Shown here: positions 26,148 to 35,123 of the stretch, piece by piece
Numbering within the stretch: position 1 is the stretch's first letter
Layout: every line of letters starts with the position of its first letter
Source: Terriglobus sp. TAA 43
GTDB lineage: Bacteria > Acidobacteriota > Terriglobia > Terriglobales > Acidobacteriaceae
Direction: 5' to 3'
NCBI RefSeq assembly: GCF_000800015.1
Contig: NZ_JUGR01000005.1
Coordinates: 30,226 to 94,225, forward strand
DNA: 64,000 nt
Position numbers and translations under genes: made by a program
Notes under the pieces: generated by a model
The model's database searches: none
Told to the model about the DNA's origin: nothing
What the model saw: the letters and a program-made list of their open reading frames with translations, nothing else

Positions 26148-29021
26148 ATGAAGCGATTGGTGAGCAGTGAGAGCTGGAAGAGGTCCGTACAGATGTTCGT
26201 CTATTGTGTACCGCTATCCGTCGTAGCGGTACAGGCGGCCGCGCAAACACCTGTGCCTGAGCCGATGAAGATTGCTGTGGACGCGTCCTACGCTCAGACG
26301 TTGCCGATTGAACGAGGTGCACCGGGACTCGCGGAGTCGCTGCGCGAGTTGCACACCCGAGCAAGCCTTATCCAGATCAACGCGCATCCGGACGATGAGG
26401 ACGGAGGCATGTTGGCGTACGAGAGCCGCGGCGTAGGTGCGGACGTATCATTGCTTGCCCTGAATCGCGGTGAAGGCGGTCAGAACGTGATGACCGGTGA
26501 CTTCTGGGACCAGCTCGGCATTCTGCGCACCATGGAGCATCAGGCGGCAAACCGCTACTACGGTTCGCACTTGTTCTATACGCGTGTTGCGGACTTTGGC
26601 TTCTCAAAGACGCTTGAGGAGGCCTTGAAGCAGTGGAACCACGATCGCGTTCTGGAAGATGTGGTTCGCGTCGTTAGAACGGTTCGTCCAATGGTGGTGA
26701 CCAGCGTCTTTGCGGGATACGTCTCTGACGGACACGGGCATCATCAAACAGCCGGCGTGATGGCACAGGAAGTGTTCAATGCAGCTGCAGATCCGAAGAT
26801 GTTTCCTGATCAGATCAAAGAAGGCCTACTGCCATGGAAGCCTTTGAAGGTCTATGCGCGTGTGCCATTTGCGCAGGTGACTCCAAAGGGCATCTTCGAC
26901 TATGCAACCAACAAGTGGGAACCTGTTGCGTTTAAGAACTATGTGACCGGAGAACCGATTCAGGGTGTTCCGTCAGTAACGCTGACTGTCCCAGAGAGCG
27001 AATACAACGCGTTGTATGGCCGGAACTATCTGCAGGTGGCGCGAGAGGGCCTGAACGAGCAGAAGTCGCAAACGGGCGGTGTGGCTATTCCAGCGCCGGG
27101 GAAATTTGACAGCCCGTATCATCTTTACGCATCGCGTGTGACATCAACGCTGCCCACGCATGAAGAGTCTTTCTTCGATGGCATCGATACATCGCTGGCG
27201 GGAATTGCTGGATATCTCCCGACGCAGGCGCAGGCTGAAGTTCGCGCTAAGCTAGAGGCGATTACCGCCACCGTTGATGAGGCAACACAGAAGTACAACG
27301 CGAATGATCCGTCGGTAAGTGCGCCGGCGTTGGCAAAAGGCCTCTCTTTGACGCGAGGTCTTATTGCTGAGTTGAAGGCCTCAAAGCTTCCAGATGAAGC
27401 TCGTTACAACGCATTGCATGAGCTGCAGGTGAAGGAAGGGCAGTTCAACTTTGCCTTGGGGCAGGCGCTTGGCGCGTCATTGCTGGCGAGTGTGCAGACA
27501 TCACTTCCAGGTCAGGGCCAGGGGCGGTCTGGCCCCATGGGTGGAGGAGATAACGTCTTCTCTACAGCGTCCGGTAGCCCGACGGCAATTCCAGGACAGT
27601 CTGTACTTGTGGGTGTACATGTTGCAGCACAGGGGACACAGTCGTTGCAGGTTGACTCCGTAGCGTTGTCACCAAATACCGGCGGCGACTGGAAATTAAC
27701 AGAGCAAAAGGGGATCGCTGCCTCAGTGGCAGCAGGAACTGCGCAGGATGCTTATATCGCCGCAACAGTACCGGCGGCTGCTCCAAACACAGCGCCGTAC
27801 TTTGAGCGGCCGAATCTTGAGCAGAGCTACTACAACCTGACATCGCCGCAGTACGTCACGTTGCCCGTGATGTCTTATCCGCTGACGGCGGTTGCTACCT
27901 ATACGTACAACGGCGTGAAGGGCGAGCTTCGCAGCGTGGTGCAGACGGCGCATCGTTACAACGGCCTGGGTGTGGTGATGGAACCTCTGCTGGTGGCTCC
28001 TGCCATCAGCGTACGGGTTACCCCGCCTGCAGGTGTTATGCCTTTGAAGGCTGGCAGCGTATCGCTGGACGTGACGGTACATTCCGATGTGAAGGGGCCT
28101 GCGCAGGGTACGTTGGAGTTGAAACTGCCAAGCGGATGGACAGCATCCCCTGCGACGCAAACCTTTGCGACGAAGCGTGATGGAGAAGATACCAATCTCC
28201 ACTTTGTGATCACGCCGAAGAATGTGGAAGCGAAGACGTACGAGATCTCCGCGGTGGCGAAGTATGCCGGTAAGGAGTATGCAAGCGGATTCCAAACCAT
28301 CGGCTACCCCGGTATCACGCCCTATCCGCAGTATCGAGATGCGAAGTTTCGCACGACAGGTGTCGATGTGACAGTGGCTCCGAACCTGAAGGTGGCGTAC
28401 ATCATGGGAACGGGTGAGGAGGTTCCGCAGTCGCTGAAGGATATCGGCATTAACGTGACGCAGCTTTCCAGCGACGACATCGCCAAGGCTGATCTCAGTG
28501 GATACGACTGTATCATCCTGGGCATTCGCACATACGCTGCGCGTCCTGAGCTTCGGACTTACAACCAGCGCCTGCTTGATTACGCGAAGAATGGCGGCGT
28601 GGTTGTAAGTGAGTATCAGTCGCCGGAGTACGAGCGAGACTTTGCTCCCTATGTGATTCCGGTGACACGTGAGGCAGAGAAGGTTGTGGAAGAAGATGCA
28701 AAGGTAAGCATTCTGAAACCGAATGATCCTTTGTTTACATGGCCGAACCACATCGTTCCTGCTGACTTCGACAACTGGGTAGAGGAACGTGGCCACGGTT
28801 TCCCCGGAGCGTTTGATCCGAAGTACGTCGCGTTGACTGAAGTGCATGATCAAGGGCAGGACCCGCAACAAGGCGGCCTGATCTATGCTCAGTATGGCAA
28901 AGGCTACTATGTGTATCTTGCTTATGCGTTCTTCCGTCAGATGCCGGAAGGCGTTCCAGGAAGCTTCCGCATCATGGCCAACCTGATCAGTGCAAAGAAG
29001 AATCCCAACTTATCGCACTGA
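26148..29021 (+). CDS. Large secreted PIG-L/LmbE-family deacetylase-like protein
   Basis: 957 residues. The signal peptide ends VQAAAQ. The PIG-L zinc-deacetylase domain (about 70-260) has the metal/catalytic motif INAHPDDEDGG (H80, D82, D83) and the later GHGHHQTAGVM zinc His. Family members remove acetyl groups from N-acetylglucosaminyl compounds. The rest is unusual for a simple PIG-L enzyme: a long helical linker, then beta-sandwich regions like the NEW3/NPCBM-associated domain (GTLELKLPSGWTASPATQTF), then a Rossmann-like C-terminal part (YIMGTGEEVPQSLKDIGINV, DCIILGIRTYAARPELRTYN) like an amidotransferase-type domain. Such three-part proteins occur in Acidobacteria and Bacteroidetes. It is divergent from the ROK gene and probably controlled by it. 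Confidence 0.88.
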   Translation: MKRLVSSESWKRSVQMFVYCVPLSVVAVQAAAQTPVPEPMKIAVDASYAQTLPIERGAPGLAESLRELHTRASLIQINAHPDDEDGGMLAYESRGVGADVSLLALNRGEGGQNVMTGDFWDQLGILRTMEHQAANRYYGSHLFYTRVADFGFSKTLEEALKQWNHDRVLEDVVRVVRTVRPMVVTSVFAGYVSDGHGHHQTAGVMAQEVFNAAADPKMFPDQIKEGLLPWKPLKVYARVPFAQVTPKGIFDYATNKWEPVAFKNYVTGEPIQGVPSVTLTVPESEYNALYGRNYLQVAREGLNEQKSQTGGVAIPAPGKFDSPYHLYASRVTSTLPTHEESFFDGIDTSLAGIAGYLPTQAQAEVRAKLEAITATVDEATQKYNANDPSVSAPALAKGLSLTRGLIAELKASKLPDEARYNALHELQVKEGQFNFALGQALGASLLASVQTSLPGQGQGRSGPMGGGDNVFSTASGSPTAIPGQSVLVGVHVAAQGTQSLQVDSVALSPNTGGDWKLTEQKGIAASVAAGTAQDAYIAATVPAAAPNTAPYFERPNLEQSYYNLTSPQYVTLPVMSYPLTAVATYTYNGVKGELRSVVQTAHRYNGLGVVMEPLLVAPAISVRVTPPAGVMPLKAGSVSLDVTVHSDVKGPAQGTLELKLPSGWTASPATQTFATKRDGEDTNLHFVITPKNVEAKTYEISAVAKYAGKEYASGFQTIGYPGITPYPQYRDAKFRTTGVDVTVAPNLKVAYIMGTGEEVPQSLKDIGINVTQLSSDDIAKADLSGYDCIILGIRTYAARPELRTYNQRLLDYAKNGGVVVSEYQSPEYERDFAPYVIPVTREAEKVVEEDAKVSILKPNDPLFTWPNHIVPADFDNWVEERGHGFPGAFDPKYVALTEVHDQGQDPQQGGLIYAQYGKGYYVYLAYAFFRQMPEGVPGSFRIMANLISAKKNPNLSH

Positions 29022-29068
29022 GCAGATCGATCCACGAGTCTTAGAGAACTCCCTGTAGCTCGGAAGCG

Positions 29069-29902
29069 CTAGTGCGTTGCTAGACCGTGTAGGCGAAGGT
29101 AGGCGGCCAGTGCTTCCGGGCGATTTGTTTGGATACCATTGGCTCCATCGTCGATTGCTTTCTGCCAGGACTCGGGTGTGTCGGCTTCGTCTAAGCGATC
29201 CACGAATATCTGCGCGCGTGCTTCTTTTGCGACTTGAATCGTCAATTTATTGAAGTCGGACGCATCGAATGCGAAGACGGGAATAGGCATAGAGCGCAGA
29301 AGGAAACGGCTGACATCGGGATTTTGCGACTCGGGCATCAGGCGCAACGCGGGCATAATTTTATGCACCTCGTACAACAGGAATGGGTTACCGTAGACAA
29401 CAACGTGATCCTGCATATCGTGCCGGACGATCGTGTCTACAAGCTGTTGCGGATCGGCGTCTTTCGTGTCGACGTAGACATTGATTCTATTGCGAGCAAC
29501 ATCGAGGGCCTCATCGAACGTGGGCACTCTCGTACCAGAAAATGCAGGCGAAAACTTGGCGCCTGCATCCAGTGACCGAATTTCGTCAAAGGTGTGATTC
29601 TTTACTTCACCTGTGCCGTTCGTTGTTCTGTCGATCGTCCTGTCGTGCATGAGTATCAGCTTGCCGTCGGAGGTGGTACGTACATCCAGTTCAAAGTAGT
29701 CTGCACCGGCATCAGCAGCGGCACGAAATGCAGCAAGTGTGTTTTCGGGGTGGTGAAGATGTTCTCCACGATGAGAGATGATCACGACCTTGCCGGGAAC
29801 TGTGGCCAACGCAGGCGCTGGCCGGTATGCAGTCTGAAGCGATTGCGAAAAGAGACTGCCGGCGGTGAGGGCTACGAGACAAACGACACTTGCTTTCAAC
29901 AC
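29069..29902 (-). CDS. Secreted glycerophosphodiester phosphodiesterase
   Basis: The start is set at GTG 29902, which has GAGGGA at good spacing and opens directly into a signal peptide (LKASVVCLVALTAGSLFSQ), giving 277 residues; the frame is open to 29962. GDPD catalytic motifs are present: ISHRGEHLHHPENTLAAFRA (HRG..ENT), FELDVRTTSDGKLILMHD (metal-binding ELDV and the second His), and NRINVYVDTKDADPQQL. It hydrolyses glycerophosphodiesters to glycerol 3-phosphate and an alcohol in the periplasm. It is convergent with the PIG-L gene and divergent from the sialidase-like gene. Confidence 0.9.
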   Translation of the reverse strand: MLKASVVCLVALTAGSLFSQSLQTAYRPAPALATVPGKVVIISHRGEHLHHPENTLAAFRAAADAGADYFELDVRTTSDGKLILMHDRTIDRTTNGTGEVKNHTFDEIRSLDAGAKFSPAFSGTRVPTFDEALDVARNRINVYVDTKDADPQQLVDTIVRHDMQDHVVVYGNPFLLYEVHKIMPALRLMPESQNPDVSRFLLRSMPIPVFAFDASDFNKLTIQVAKEARAQIFVDRLDEADTPESWQKAIDDGANGIQTNRPEALAAYLRLHGLATH

Positions 29903-30110
29903 GAAAAGATCCCTCAGAAATTTGATCGAATGTGCCCAATGACAACGCAAAGGACGCAGCACATCGATGCTTTCATGCTGTAGGCGATCCCATCTACTAT
30001 TCCATTCTCAAGAGCGGAGATTACAGGTTAATGAGCCATGCTATTCCGCCTGCGAGATCGGATGGATACGATGTTTCGGTCTGAAGAATGATGAATCGGG
30101 GAGTAGGGAA

Positions 30111-31301
30111 ATGTGGATGCATCGGATTGCTACGGGCATGTTGTTGGCTTCGTTGAGTGTGGCAGGAACCAGCCAGACGACCGCAACACCTGCGGCGGTG
30201 ATTGAATCCCCTGATGGTCTTTCGGCTAAGCTGTCCTCTGATGCAAATCTCTCGGGCGCCCAATCGGCTTTCCTTCCGGAACTTTTTCCCTCGTCGCACG
30301 CTTCGAACTTGCTGCAACTGAAGAATGGCGACCTTCTTTGTGTATGGTTTTCTGGCACCGCCGAAGGGCAATCGGATGTAGCCATTGTTGCCTCGATTTT
30401 GCCGAAGGGGTCGATGACCTGGGGCAAGCCTGTTCGCGTGGATCACGATCCGGCCAAGTCCTATCAGAATCCTGTTGCCTATCAGACTTCGAGCGGAGAG
30501 ATCTGGATTCTGCACACAGCCCAGACTGCGGGCAAAGGGCAGGCGGACGCGCAGGTGCTGAAATCCATTTCTAAAGATGGTGGAAAGACCTGGAGCACAC
30601 CGACTGTACTTTTTGCAGAGGCTGGTGCCTTCACGCGTCAACCGTTTGTTCATGGTGAGCACAACGAACTTCTGCTTCCTATCTATTACTCAACAAGCGC
30701 CGGTATTACGAAGGGCGCGGAGACGAACTATCCCGTCGTGAAATTGAGTGCGGATGGGGGACAGACATGGAAGGAGTGCAGCGTTCCCAAAGCTGAGGGC
30801 ATGGTGCAGATGAGTATTGTGAAGCGTGCGCCGGGGCGTTATGTGGCGTTCTATCGCAGTCGTTTTGCGGACTTTATTCACCGTTCGACATCCACTGATG
30901 GCTGCAACTGGACTGCTCCTGAACCGACGCCGCTACCTAATAACAATGCTTCCATCCAGGCTGCGGGACTTCGTGATGGGAACATCGTTATGGTGTTCAA
31001 CAACACCTCTGGACATAAACCCGGGCACGTCACCCAGTCTGGTGAACGCGTTCCAGTGTCGATTGCACTCTCCAGTGATGGTGGCGTTACGTGGAAATAT
31101 GTCCGCGACATGGAGACGCGGGATTACCACGCTCCGCTACCCAAGGGACAAAGGATGGAGTATAGCTACCCCGCAGTGTTGCAGCTTGCGAACGGAAAGA
31201 TCATGGCCAGCTATACCTATCGGCGTCTCGGGATAAAAACCGTCTTGATGGATGAGAACTGGATCAAGCAGGGCACAACAACGGGAGAGTTCAAGCCGTA
31301 A
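30111..31301 (+). CDS. Secreted sialidase-like BNR-repeat protein
   Basis: The ATG at 30111 after GGGAGTAGGGAA gives 396 residues with a signal peptide; the longer frame upstream is not likely to be coding. It is a six-bladed exo-sialidase-type propeller with Asp boxes SKDGGKTWSTP, SADGGQTWKE, STDGCNWTAP and SSDGGVTWKY. Other family segments are LPELFPSSHASNLLQLKNGD, LLCVWFSGTAEG and HNELLLPIYYS. Many acidobacterial members lack proof of sialic-acid activity and belong to a broad exo-alpha-sialidase/BNR group that may act on other glycans. No sialic-acid catabolic genes are nearby. Confidence 0.85.
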   Translation: MWMHRIATGMLLASLSVAGTSQTTATPAAVIESPDGLSAKLSSDANLSGAQSAFLPELFPSSHASNLLQLKNGDLLCVWFSGTAEGQSDVAIVASILPKGSMTWGKPVRVDHDPAKSYQNPVAYQTSSGEIWILHTAQTAGKGQADAQVLKSISKDGGKTWSTPTVLFAEAGAFTRQPFVHGEHNELLLPIYYSTSAGITKGAETNYPVVKLSADGGQTWKECSVPKAEGMVQMSIVKRAPGRYVAFYRSRFADFIHRSTSTDGCNWTAPEPTPLPNNNASIQAAGLRDGNIVMVFNNTSGHKPGHVTQSGERVPVSIALSSDGGVTWKYVRDMETRDYHAPLPKGQRMEYSYPAVLQLANGKIMASYTYRRLGIKTVLMDENWIKQGTTTGEFKP

Positions 31302-31391
31302 GCTCTGCTCGAGGCTTTGCGTAGCTAAGATCAATCGCAAGAAGTGATGAAGACGTGGCATTCTGCATAAGCGGCATGGAGGCGGCGGAAG

Positions 31392-31796
31392 ATGGCTACG
31401 GTAAGACTATGGACAGACGATGATGTGTCAGCGGATGCGAGATGCAAAGTTGTATTCGACGACATTCGCGCAACGCGTAAGTCAGATTTTGTGAATAACT
31501 TTTGGCGCGCGCTGGCCAACCAGCCTGACCTCTTGGAACAGACATGGGCGCGTGTGAAGAAGGTGATGATCGAGCCCGGGGCGCTTGATCCGCTTACAAA
31601 GGAACTGATCTATATCGCAGTCTCCACGATGAATAGTTGCACATACTGCACGCATTCACATACGGCCGCGGCGCGTGCTAAGGGGCTTACTGAGGAACAG
31701 TACGCGGAGTTCCTTGGAGTGGTGAGCATGGCAGCTCATACCAATTCGCTTGCGAATGCACTTCAGATCCCCGTGGATACTGAGTTTCTTGCGTAA
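31392..31796 (+). CDS. AhpD/carboxymuconolactone-decarboxylase-family protein
   Basis: 134 residues. The CMD/AhpD core has the redox pair CTYC followed by His in NSCTYCTHSHTAAARAKGLT. This matches AhpD-like alkylhydroperoxidases and peroxidase-related enzymes, in which CxxC plus His forms a proton relay for peroxide reduction. No signal peptide, so cytoplasmic. It lies 90 nt after the sialidase-like gene, and a strong bidirectional terminator follows. No partner such as AhpC is nearby. Confidence 0.85.
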   Translation: MATVRLWTDDDVSADARCKVVFDDIRATRKSDFVNNFWRALANQPDLLEQTWARVKKVMIEPGALDPLTKELIYIAVSTMNSCTYCTHSHTAAARAKGLTEEQYAEFLGVVSMAAHTNSLANALQIPVDTEFLA

Positions 31797-31852
31797 GAAT
31801 TCAATGCTTGGTATTACGGCAACTAAACGTCTGTGGATCTTGTGCACATAGT

Positions 31853-31885
31853 AAGACGGCGATCAGGACACCTGACCGCCGTCTT
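31853..31885. terminator. Bidirectional terminator between convergent genes
   Basis: A 15-bp stem (AAGACGGCGATCAGG with CCTGACCGCCGTCTT, one mismatch that becomes G-U on the minus strand) with a 3-nt loop and TTTT on the plus strand. It serves the AhpD-like and TlpA-like genes. Confidence 0.8.
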
Positions 31886-31902
31886 TTGCGTTTTGTTTCG
31901 TC

Positions 31903-33216
31903 TTAGTTCAGCTGTGCGCTTTGGCTGGGCGCAGGTTGTGCAAGGAGCTTCTCGACCAGTGTTGTGACTTCGTGTTCCAACGCGATGTGACCAGCGGTAT
32001 TACCGGGGCCTGCGAAGCCTGCATGTGTTTCCTTTACCAGCCCATCGCGGCCAACAAAGAACGAAGTGGGCCAGCAGTTGAGATTGACACCCTGCGGGAT
32101 CTTTTCATTGAGCTGATCCGTTGTACCAGCAAGCAGCACAGGATAAGTGATGCCGTAGTGTTGGATGAACGCCTTCAGGCGAGACGTATCAGTCTCCGGA
32201 TCGCCCTGCTCAAAGTCGAGGTTCACGATCTCAAGACCCTTGGAGTGAAAGCGCTTGTAGAGACTCACGAGCAGACCTGCTTCATCGTGGCAGTTAGGGC
32301 ACCATGAACCACCAATTGCTACGATGACAACTTTGCCGCGAAACTGCGAATCCGTGTTGGAAAGCACCTTGCCGTTCATATCAGGGAAGCTGAAAGCTAG
32401 AGGAGCGTTGGGATCTTTAATCGATGTCTGTTGTGTCGTGTCGGTAGGAGAAGGCAAGTTCAGCTTTCGTGCTTCATCAGGTCGATGGGCGACGAATTCT
32501 GGCGATGAACCATGCACGCCACCAAGAAGACTTTTCACCACGAGTGTTCCATCCCCCTGAGGCGTTACGGAATAAGCCGCGCCGCCTGCTGCGGTGAAAT
32601 GTCCCAAGGTATAGCTAGTTCCATTCCATGTGCCCCACAGGCCGCCGGTGTCGCCGTCAATGCGCTGAATCGCCGCCTTAATCACTGGCGATTTGCTAGT
32701 TGTCGGATCAACACGCAATTCCCATGCGCCTTCGCCCTTATTGCTCTTCGTGGCAATCTCCCATGAACCGGAGATGTTGGGAGCATTGGGAGATGAGATG
32801 GGATCAGACAGCTTTCCGACACGCTTTGCAATAAATGTCGAAGGAGGCGCAGGACGCTTACCCGGATGGGTTGCACCGTAGGTTCCTGTCAACGAGTCAC
32901 CGTCGATAGTGGCGTCCAGCGTGCGCGCAAAGTAATCAAACGACGCCACGAGATGCTTGCCATCGAGTGTGACAGAACTTGCCGGAGATACATCCGGGCT
33001 TGCAGCAGGGCCATTAAGAAAAGCCGCTTCCAGCTTGGACCCATTGCGCGAAATGCGTATGGTGATGGGAATTTCGGTGTCGCGTACTTTTGCCACACCC
33101 TGCCATACGCCTGTTGTCAGTTTTGCGGATGAGGTTTGTGCAAGTAGCGCAGGCGCGAACTGCAGAAGAGACACAGCAGCCAAAGAGGATGCGAGTACGC
33201 GTCCAGAAAGCTTCAT
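31903..33216 (-). CDS. Exported TlpA-like thioredoxin-fold protein, copy 1
   Basis: 437 residues with a signal peptide ending ALLAQ. Residues about 33-260 contain two beta-rich lipocalin-like segments, each opening with a Gly-x-Trp pattern (TTGVWQGVAKVRDTEIPITI and ISGSWEIATKSNKGEGAWEL). The C-terminal 150 residues are a TlpA/ResA thioredoxin domain with active site SWCPNCHDEA (C306, C309), then LEIVNLDFEQ and a late cis-Pro region WPTSFFVGRDG. Likely a periplasmic thiol oxidoreductase, possibly in haem-Cys reduction for cytochrome maturation. It is a paralogue of the gene at 37302-38675; the pair brackets the CHRD/cytochrome genes. Confidence 0.88.
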   Translation of the reverse strand: MKLSGRVLASSLAAVSLLQFAPALLAQTSSAKLTTGVWQGVAKVRDTEIPITIRISRNGSKLEAAFLNGPAASPDVSPASSVTLDGKHLVASFDYFARTLDATIDGDSLTGTYGATHPGKRPAPPSTFIAKRVGKLSDPISSPNAPNISGSWEIATKSNKGEGAWELRVDPTTSKSPVIKAAIQRIDGDTGGLWGTWNGTSYTLGHFTAAGGAAYSVTPQGDGTLVVKSLLGGVHGSSPEFVAHRPDEARKLNLPSPTDTTQQTSIKDPNAPLAFSFPDMNGKVLSNTDSQFRGKVVIVAIGGSWCPNCHDEAGLLVSLYKRFHSKGLEIVNLDFEQGDPETDTSRLKAFIQHYGITYPVLLAGTTDQLNEKIPQGVNLNCWPTSFFVGRDGLVKETHAGFAGPGNTAGHIALEHEVTTLVEKLLAQPAPSQSAQLN

Positions 33217-33751
33217 GACGAAGGCTCCGTATTAAATCGGTTTGTAGGTATGGATCAGAGAGTTTGGTCGTGAGACGCGCCCGTTCTGTTCGGGCTGCAC
33301 AGACGACTGTGTGGTGCCTGCGTTAGCGGCAACAACAACACAGTCTGGAAGCAATGTGCATAAGGAAAAAATAACTACCTGCTCGCTGTGAGTCAAGCAG
33401 GTGTTTATTGAAAGAAGTTTTGGTTCTTACATCATCGTTTCGTTGAGCTCGTCTTTTCTTTCAGTTACGATCCGAATCGAAACCTGAATAATGGCCAAGC
33501 TTGCCTCTCCAATGCTCTTGCGGCAAATTGTGGGCTTGACATCAGATGTGCATGTGTTAGTTTGACTCACATGCGTACTCTCTCGCAGCTTTGTTGTTGC
33601 TCCCGATAGGTTCTTGCCTATAGGTAGAGCGCCGTGCGCCTACGAGTTCGCTTCCACTCATTACAAATGAATGCCACCTGTTCCGCGTTTAGAGCGGCGG
33701 CAGGTCTTCAAGCGATTCATCGCTTTGGCATTCCAGTACGCAGGTGATTTC
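33217..33751. other. 535-bp intergenic region with divergent promoters
   Basis: No convincing gene. It separates the TlpA-like gene (leftward) from the CHRD gene (rightward). TTGACA at 33536-33541 and TAGTTT at 33558-33563, 16 nt apart, could be the rightward promoter, leaving a leader of about 180 nt. There is a 7-bp stem (ACCTGCT/AGCAGGT, 33377-33402) of unknown role. Confidence 0.4.
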
Positions 33752-34246
33752 ATGTCATCGACTCAGCGATTTCTCATATTTACCGCAGTGCTGGCGTGTG
33801 TTCTGGCTGCGAATCCGATATCGGCAAGTGGAAGGAAGAAGGAGTTCCGCTCTGCTACGACGGCGCTTCCGCGAGTGTATGCATTTAAGGCAGACCTGGA
33901 TGGTGCAGTTGCTTTGCCAGGCAACAGCGAACCAGCCAGCGGAGATGTGGCAGGCACATACGATCGGGAAACTCACGTGCTGCGATTTAATGCTCGGTTT
34001 CTCAATCTTTCTGGCCCGGCTACCAATGCGAAGTTCTTCTCTGCCGCCTCAATAGACAGGATCGGTCTGGCTACCGTGGCGGCTCCGAGACCTGATGCAA
34101 GATTGGTCACGGGCACTGCGTGGCTTGATCAAGAGGAAGAGCAGGAGTTGTTGGCGGGCCGCTGGTACTTCAATGTGACAACCGAAAAACACCCGGAAGG
34201 GGAAATTCGCGGGGTCGTACGGTTAGTAAACGAAACAAACAATTAG
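33752..34246 (+). CDS. Exported CHRD-domain-like protein 1
   Basis: The ATG at 33752 follows CAGGTGA and gives 164 residues with a signal peptide (MSSTQRFLIFTAVLACVLAA). It has the CHRD fold: VYAFKADLDGAVALPGNSEP, DVAGTYDRETHVLRFNARF, and a final WYFNVTTEKHPEGEIRGVVR, as in the second copy. The usual AHFHGPA motif is replaced by TNAKFFSAAS, so the His-rich part is lost. CHRD domains are extracellular beta-barrels named after chordin; their bacterial role is unknown. First gene of a four-gene operon. Confidence 0.82.
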   Translation: MSSTQRFLIFTAVLACVLAANPISASGRKKEFRSATTALPRVYAFKADLDGAVALPGNSEPASGDVAGTYDRETHVLRFNARFLNLSGPATNAKFFSAASIDRIGLATVAAPRPDARLVTGTAWLDQEEEQELLAGRWYFNVTTEKHPEGEIRGVVRLVNETNN

Positions 34247-34255
34247 GAGAGCAGA

Positions 34256-34684
34256 ATGAAGAAGTTTCAGGTGGTGGCGGCAACGGTCGCGATTGGTTTT
34301 GCTTCACTCTCACTGCGTGCCGAATCTATCAAGCTGAAGGCAAATCTTACTGGTGGCGAGGAAGTTCCTGCGAAGCAGGTCTCTGGGGCAGGCACGCTAA
34401 CCGCAACGTTGGATACCGACACGAATACGCTGAAGTATCACGTGGAGTACCAGGGACTGACGGGGCCGGTAGTTGCTGCACATTTCCATGGTCCGGCAGC
34501 ACCAGGTACGAACGCGAAGCCGCAGATTCCCGTGAAGGCACCGTTTGATAGCCCCGTTGATGGCACTGCCAGCGTTACGGCAGATCAGGCGAAGGATCTT
34601 CTGGATGGTAAGTGGTACTTCAATCTGCATACTTCAGCGAACCCCGGTGGTGAGATTCGTGGTCAGGTTGTGAAAGCGCAATGA
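34256..34684 (+). CDS. Exported CHRD-domain protein 2
   Basis: 142 residues, 9 nt after copy 1, with a good ribosome site (AGGAGAGCAG). The signal peptide is about 22 residues (ending LSLRA). A classic bacterial CHRD domain: LKANLTGGEEVPAKQVSGAG, LKYHVEYQGLTGPVVAAHFH, GPAAPGTNAKPQI, and KWYFNLHTSANPGGEIRGQV. The two His in AHFHGPA could bind metal. The stop overlaps the next start by 4 nt (ATGA). Function unknown; its position with cytochromes suggests a periplasmic redox or metal context. Confidence 0.9.
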   Translation: MKKFQVVAATVAIGFASLSLRAESIKLKANLTGGEEVPAKQVSGAGTLTATLDTDTNTLKYHVEYQGLTGPVVAAHFHGPAAPGTNAKPQIPVKAPFDSPVDGTASVTADQAKDLLDGKWYFNLHTSANPGGEIRGQVVKAQ

Positions 34685-35118
34685 TGCGATTGCGCATGGG
34701 GCCGTGGTTTATTGCATGTGTGCTGAGTATTTTGTTTGTGGCGAAGGGGACGGTCACCTATGTTCATGCAGAAAGTGGGCCGTCCGCCCAAACATCGGTG
34801 CTACCTAAGCCAACAAACTTGAAGGTGTTGCCTATGGCCTTATCGCTTCCGGATGTCTACACACGCATGGCTCAGATGCAGAAAGACCTTGGTGTTGATT
34901 GCAGCTTCTGCCATGACCAGGATCCTGACTCCAAACAGATCAACTATGCATCAGACGAGAACCCGAGGAAAGAGACGGCAAGAGCGATGATGCGAATGAC
35001 TCAGGACATTAATGAAAAGTATCTGGGGACACTGGGAGATCGACAGTATTCGCCGCCTATTACCTGCGGGAACTGCCATCTGGGACAAATGCATCCGCCG
35101 CAGTTTGAAGGGAAGTAA
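34681..35118 (+). CDS. Exported dihaem c-type cytochrome, reaction-centre-cytochrome-like
   Basis: 145 residues with a signal peptide or N-terminal anchor (FIACVLSILFVAKGTVTYVHA). Two haem motifs: CSFCH (in LGVDCSFCHDQDPDSKQINY) and CGNCH (in ITCGNCHLGQMHPPQ), with Met-rich helices before each (VYTRMAQMQKDLG, ARAMMRMTQDINEKYLG). This resembles the photosynthetic reaction-centre cytochrome subunit family (CytoC_RC), which is common in non-phototrophic Acidobacteria. Probably a periplasmic electron carrier. Translationally coupled to CHRD 2. Confidence 0.87.
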   Translation: MMRLRMGPWFIACVLSILFVAKGTVTYVHAESGPSAQTSVLPKPTNLKVLPMALSLPDVYTRMAQMQKDLGVDCSFCHDQDPDSKQINYASDENPRKETARAMMRMTQDINEKYLGTLGDRQYSPPITCGNCHLGQMHPPQFEGK

Positions 35119-35123
35119 ATGAG

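Noticed and set aside
30021..30662. 213-codon minus-strand open frame opposite the sialidase-like gene
   Set aside because: The plus strand carries signal peptide and Asp boxes across the same bases; the minus frame has no domain features.
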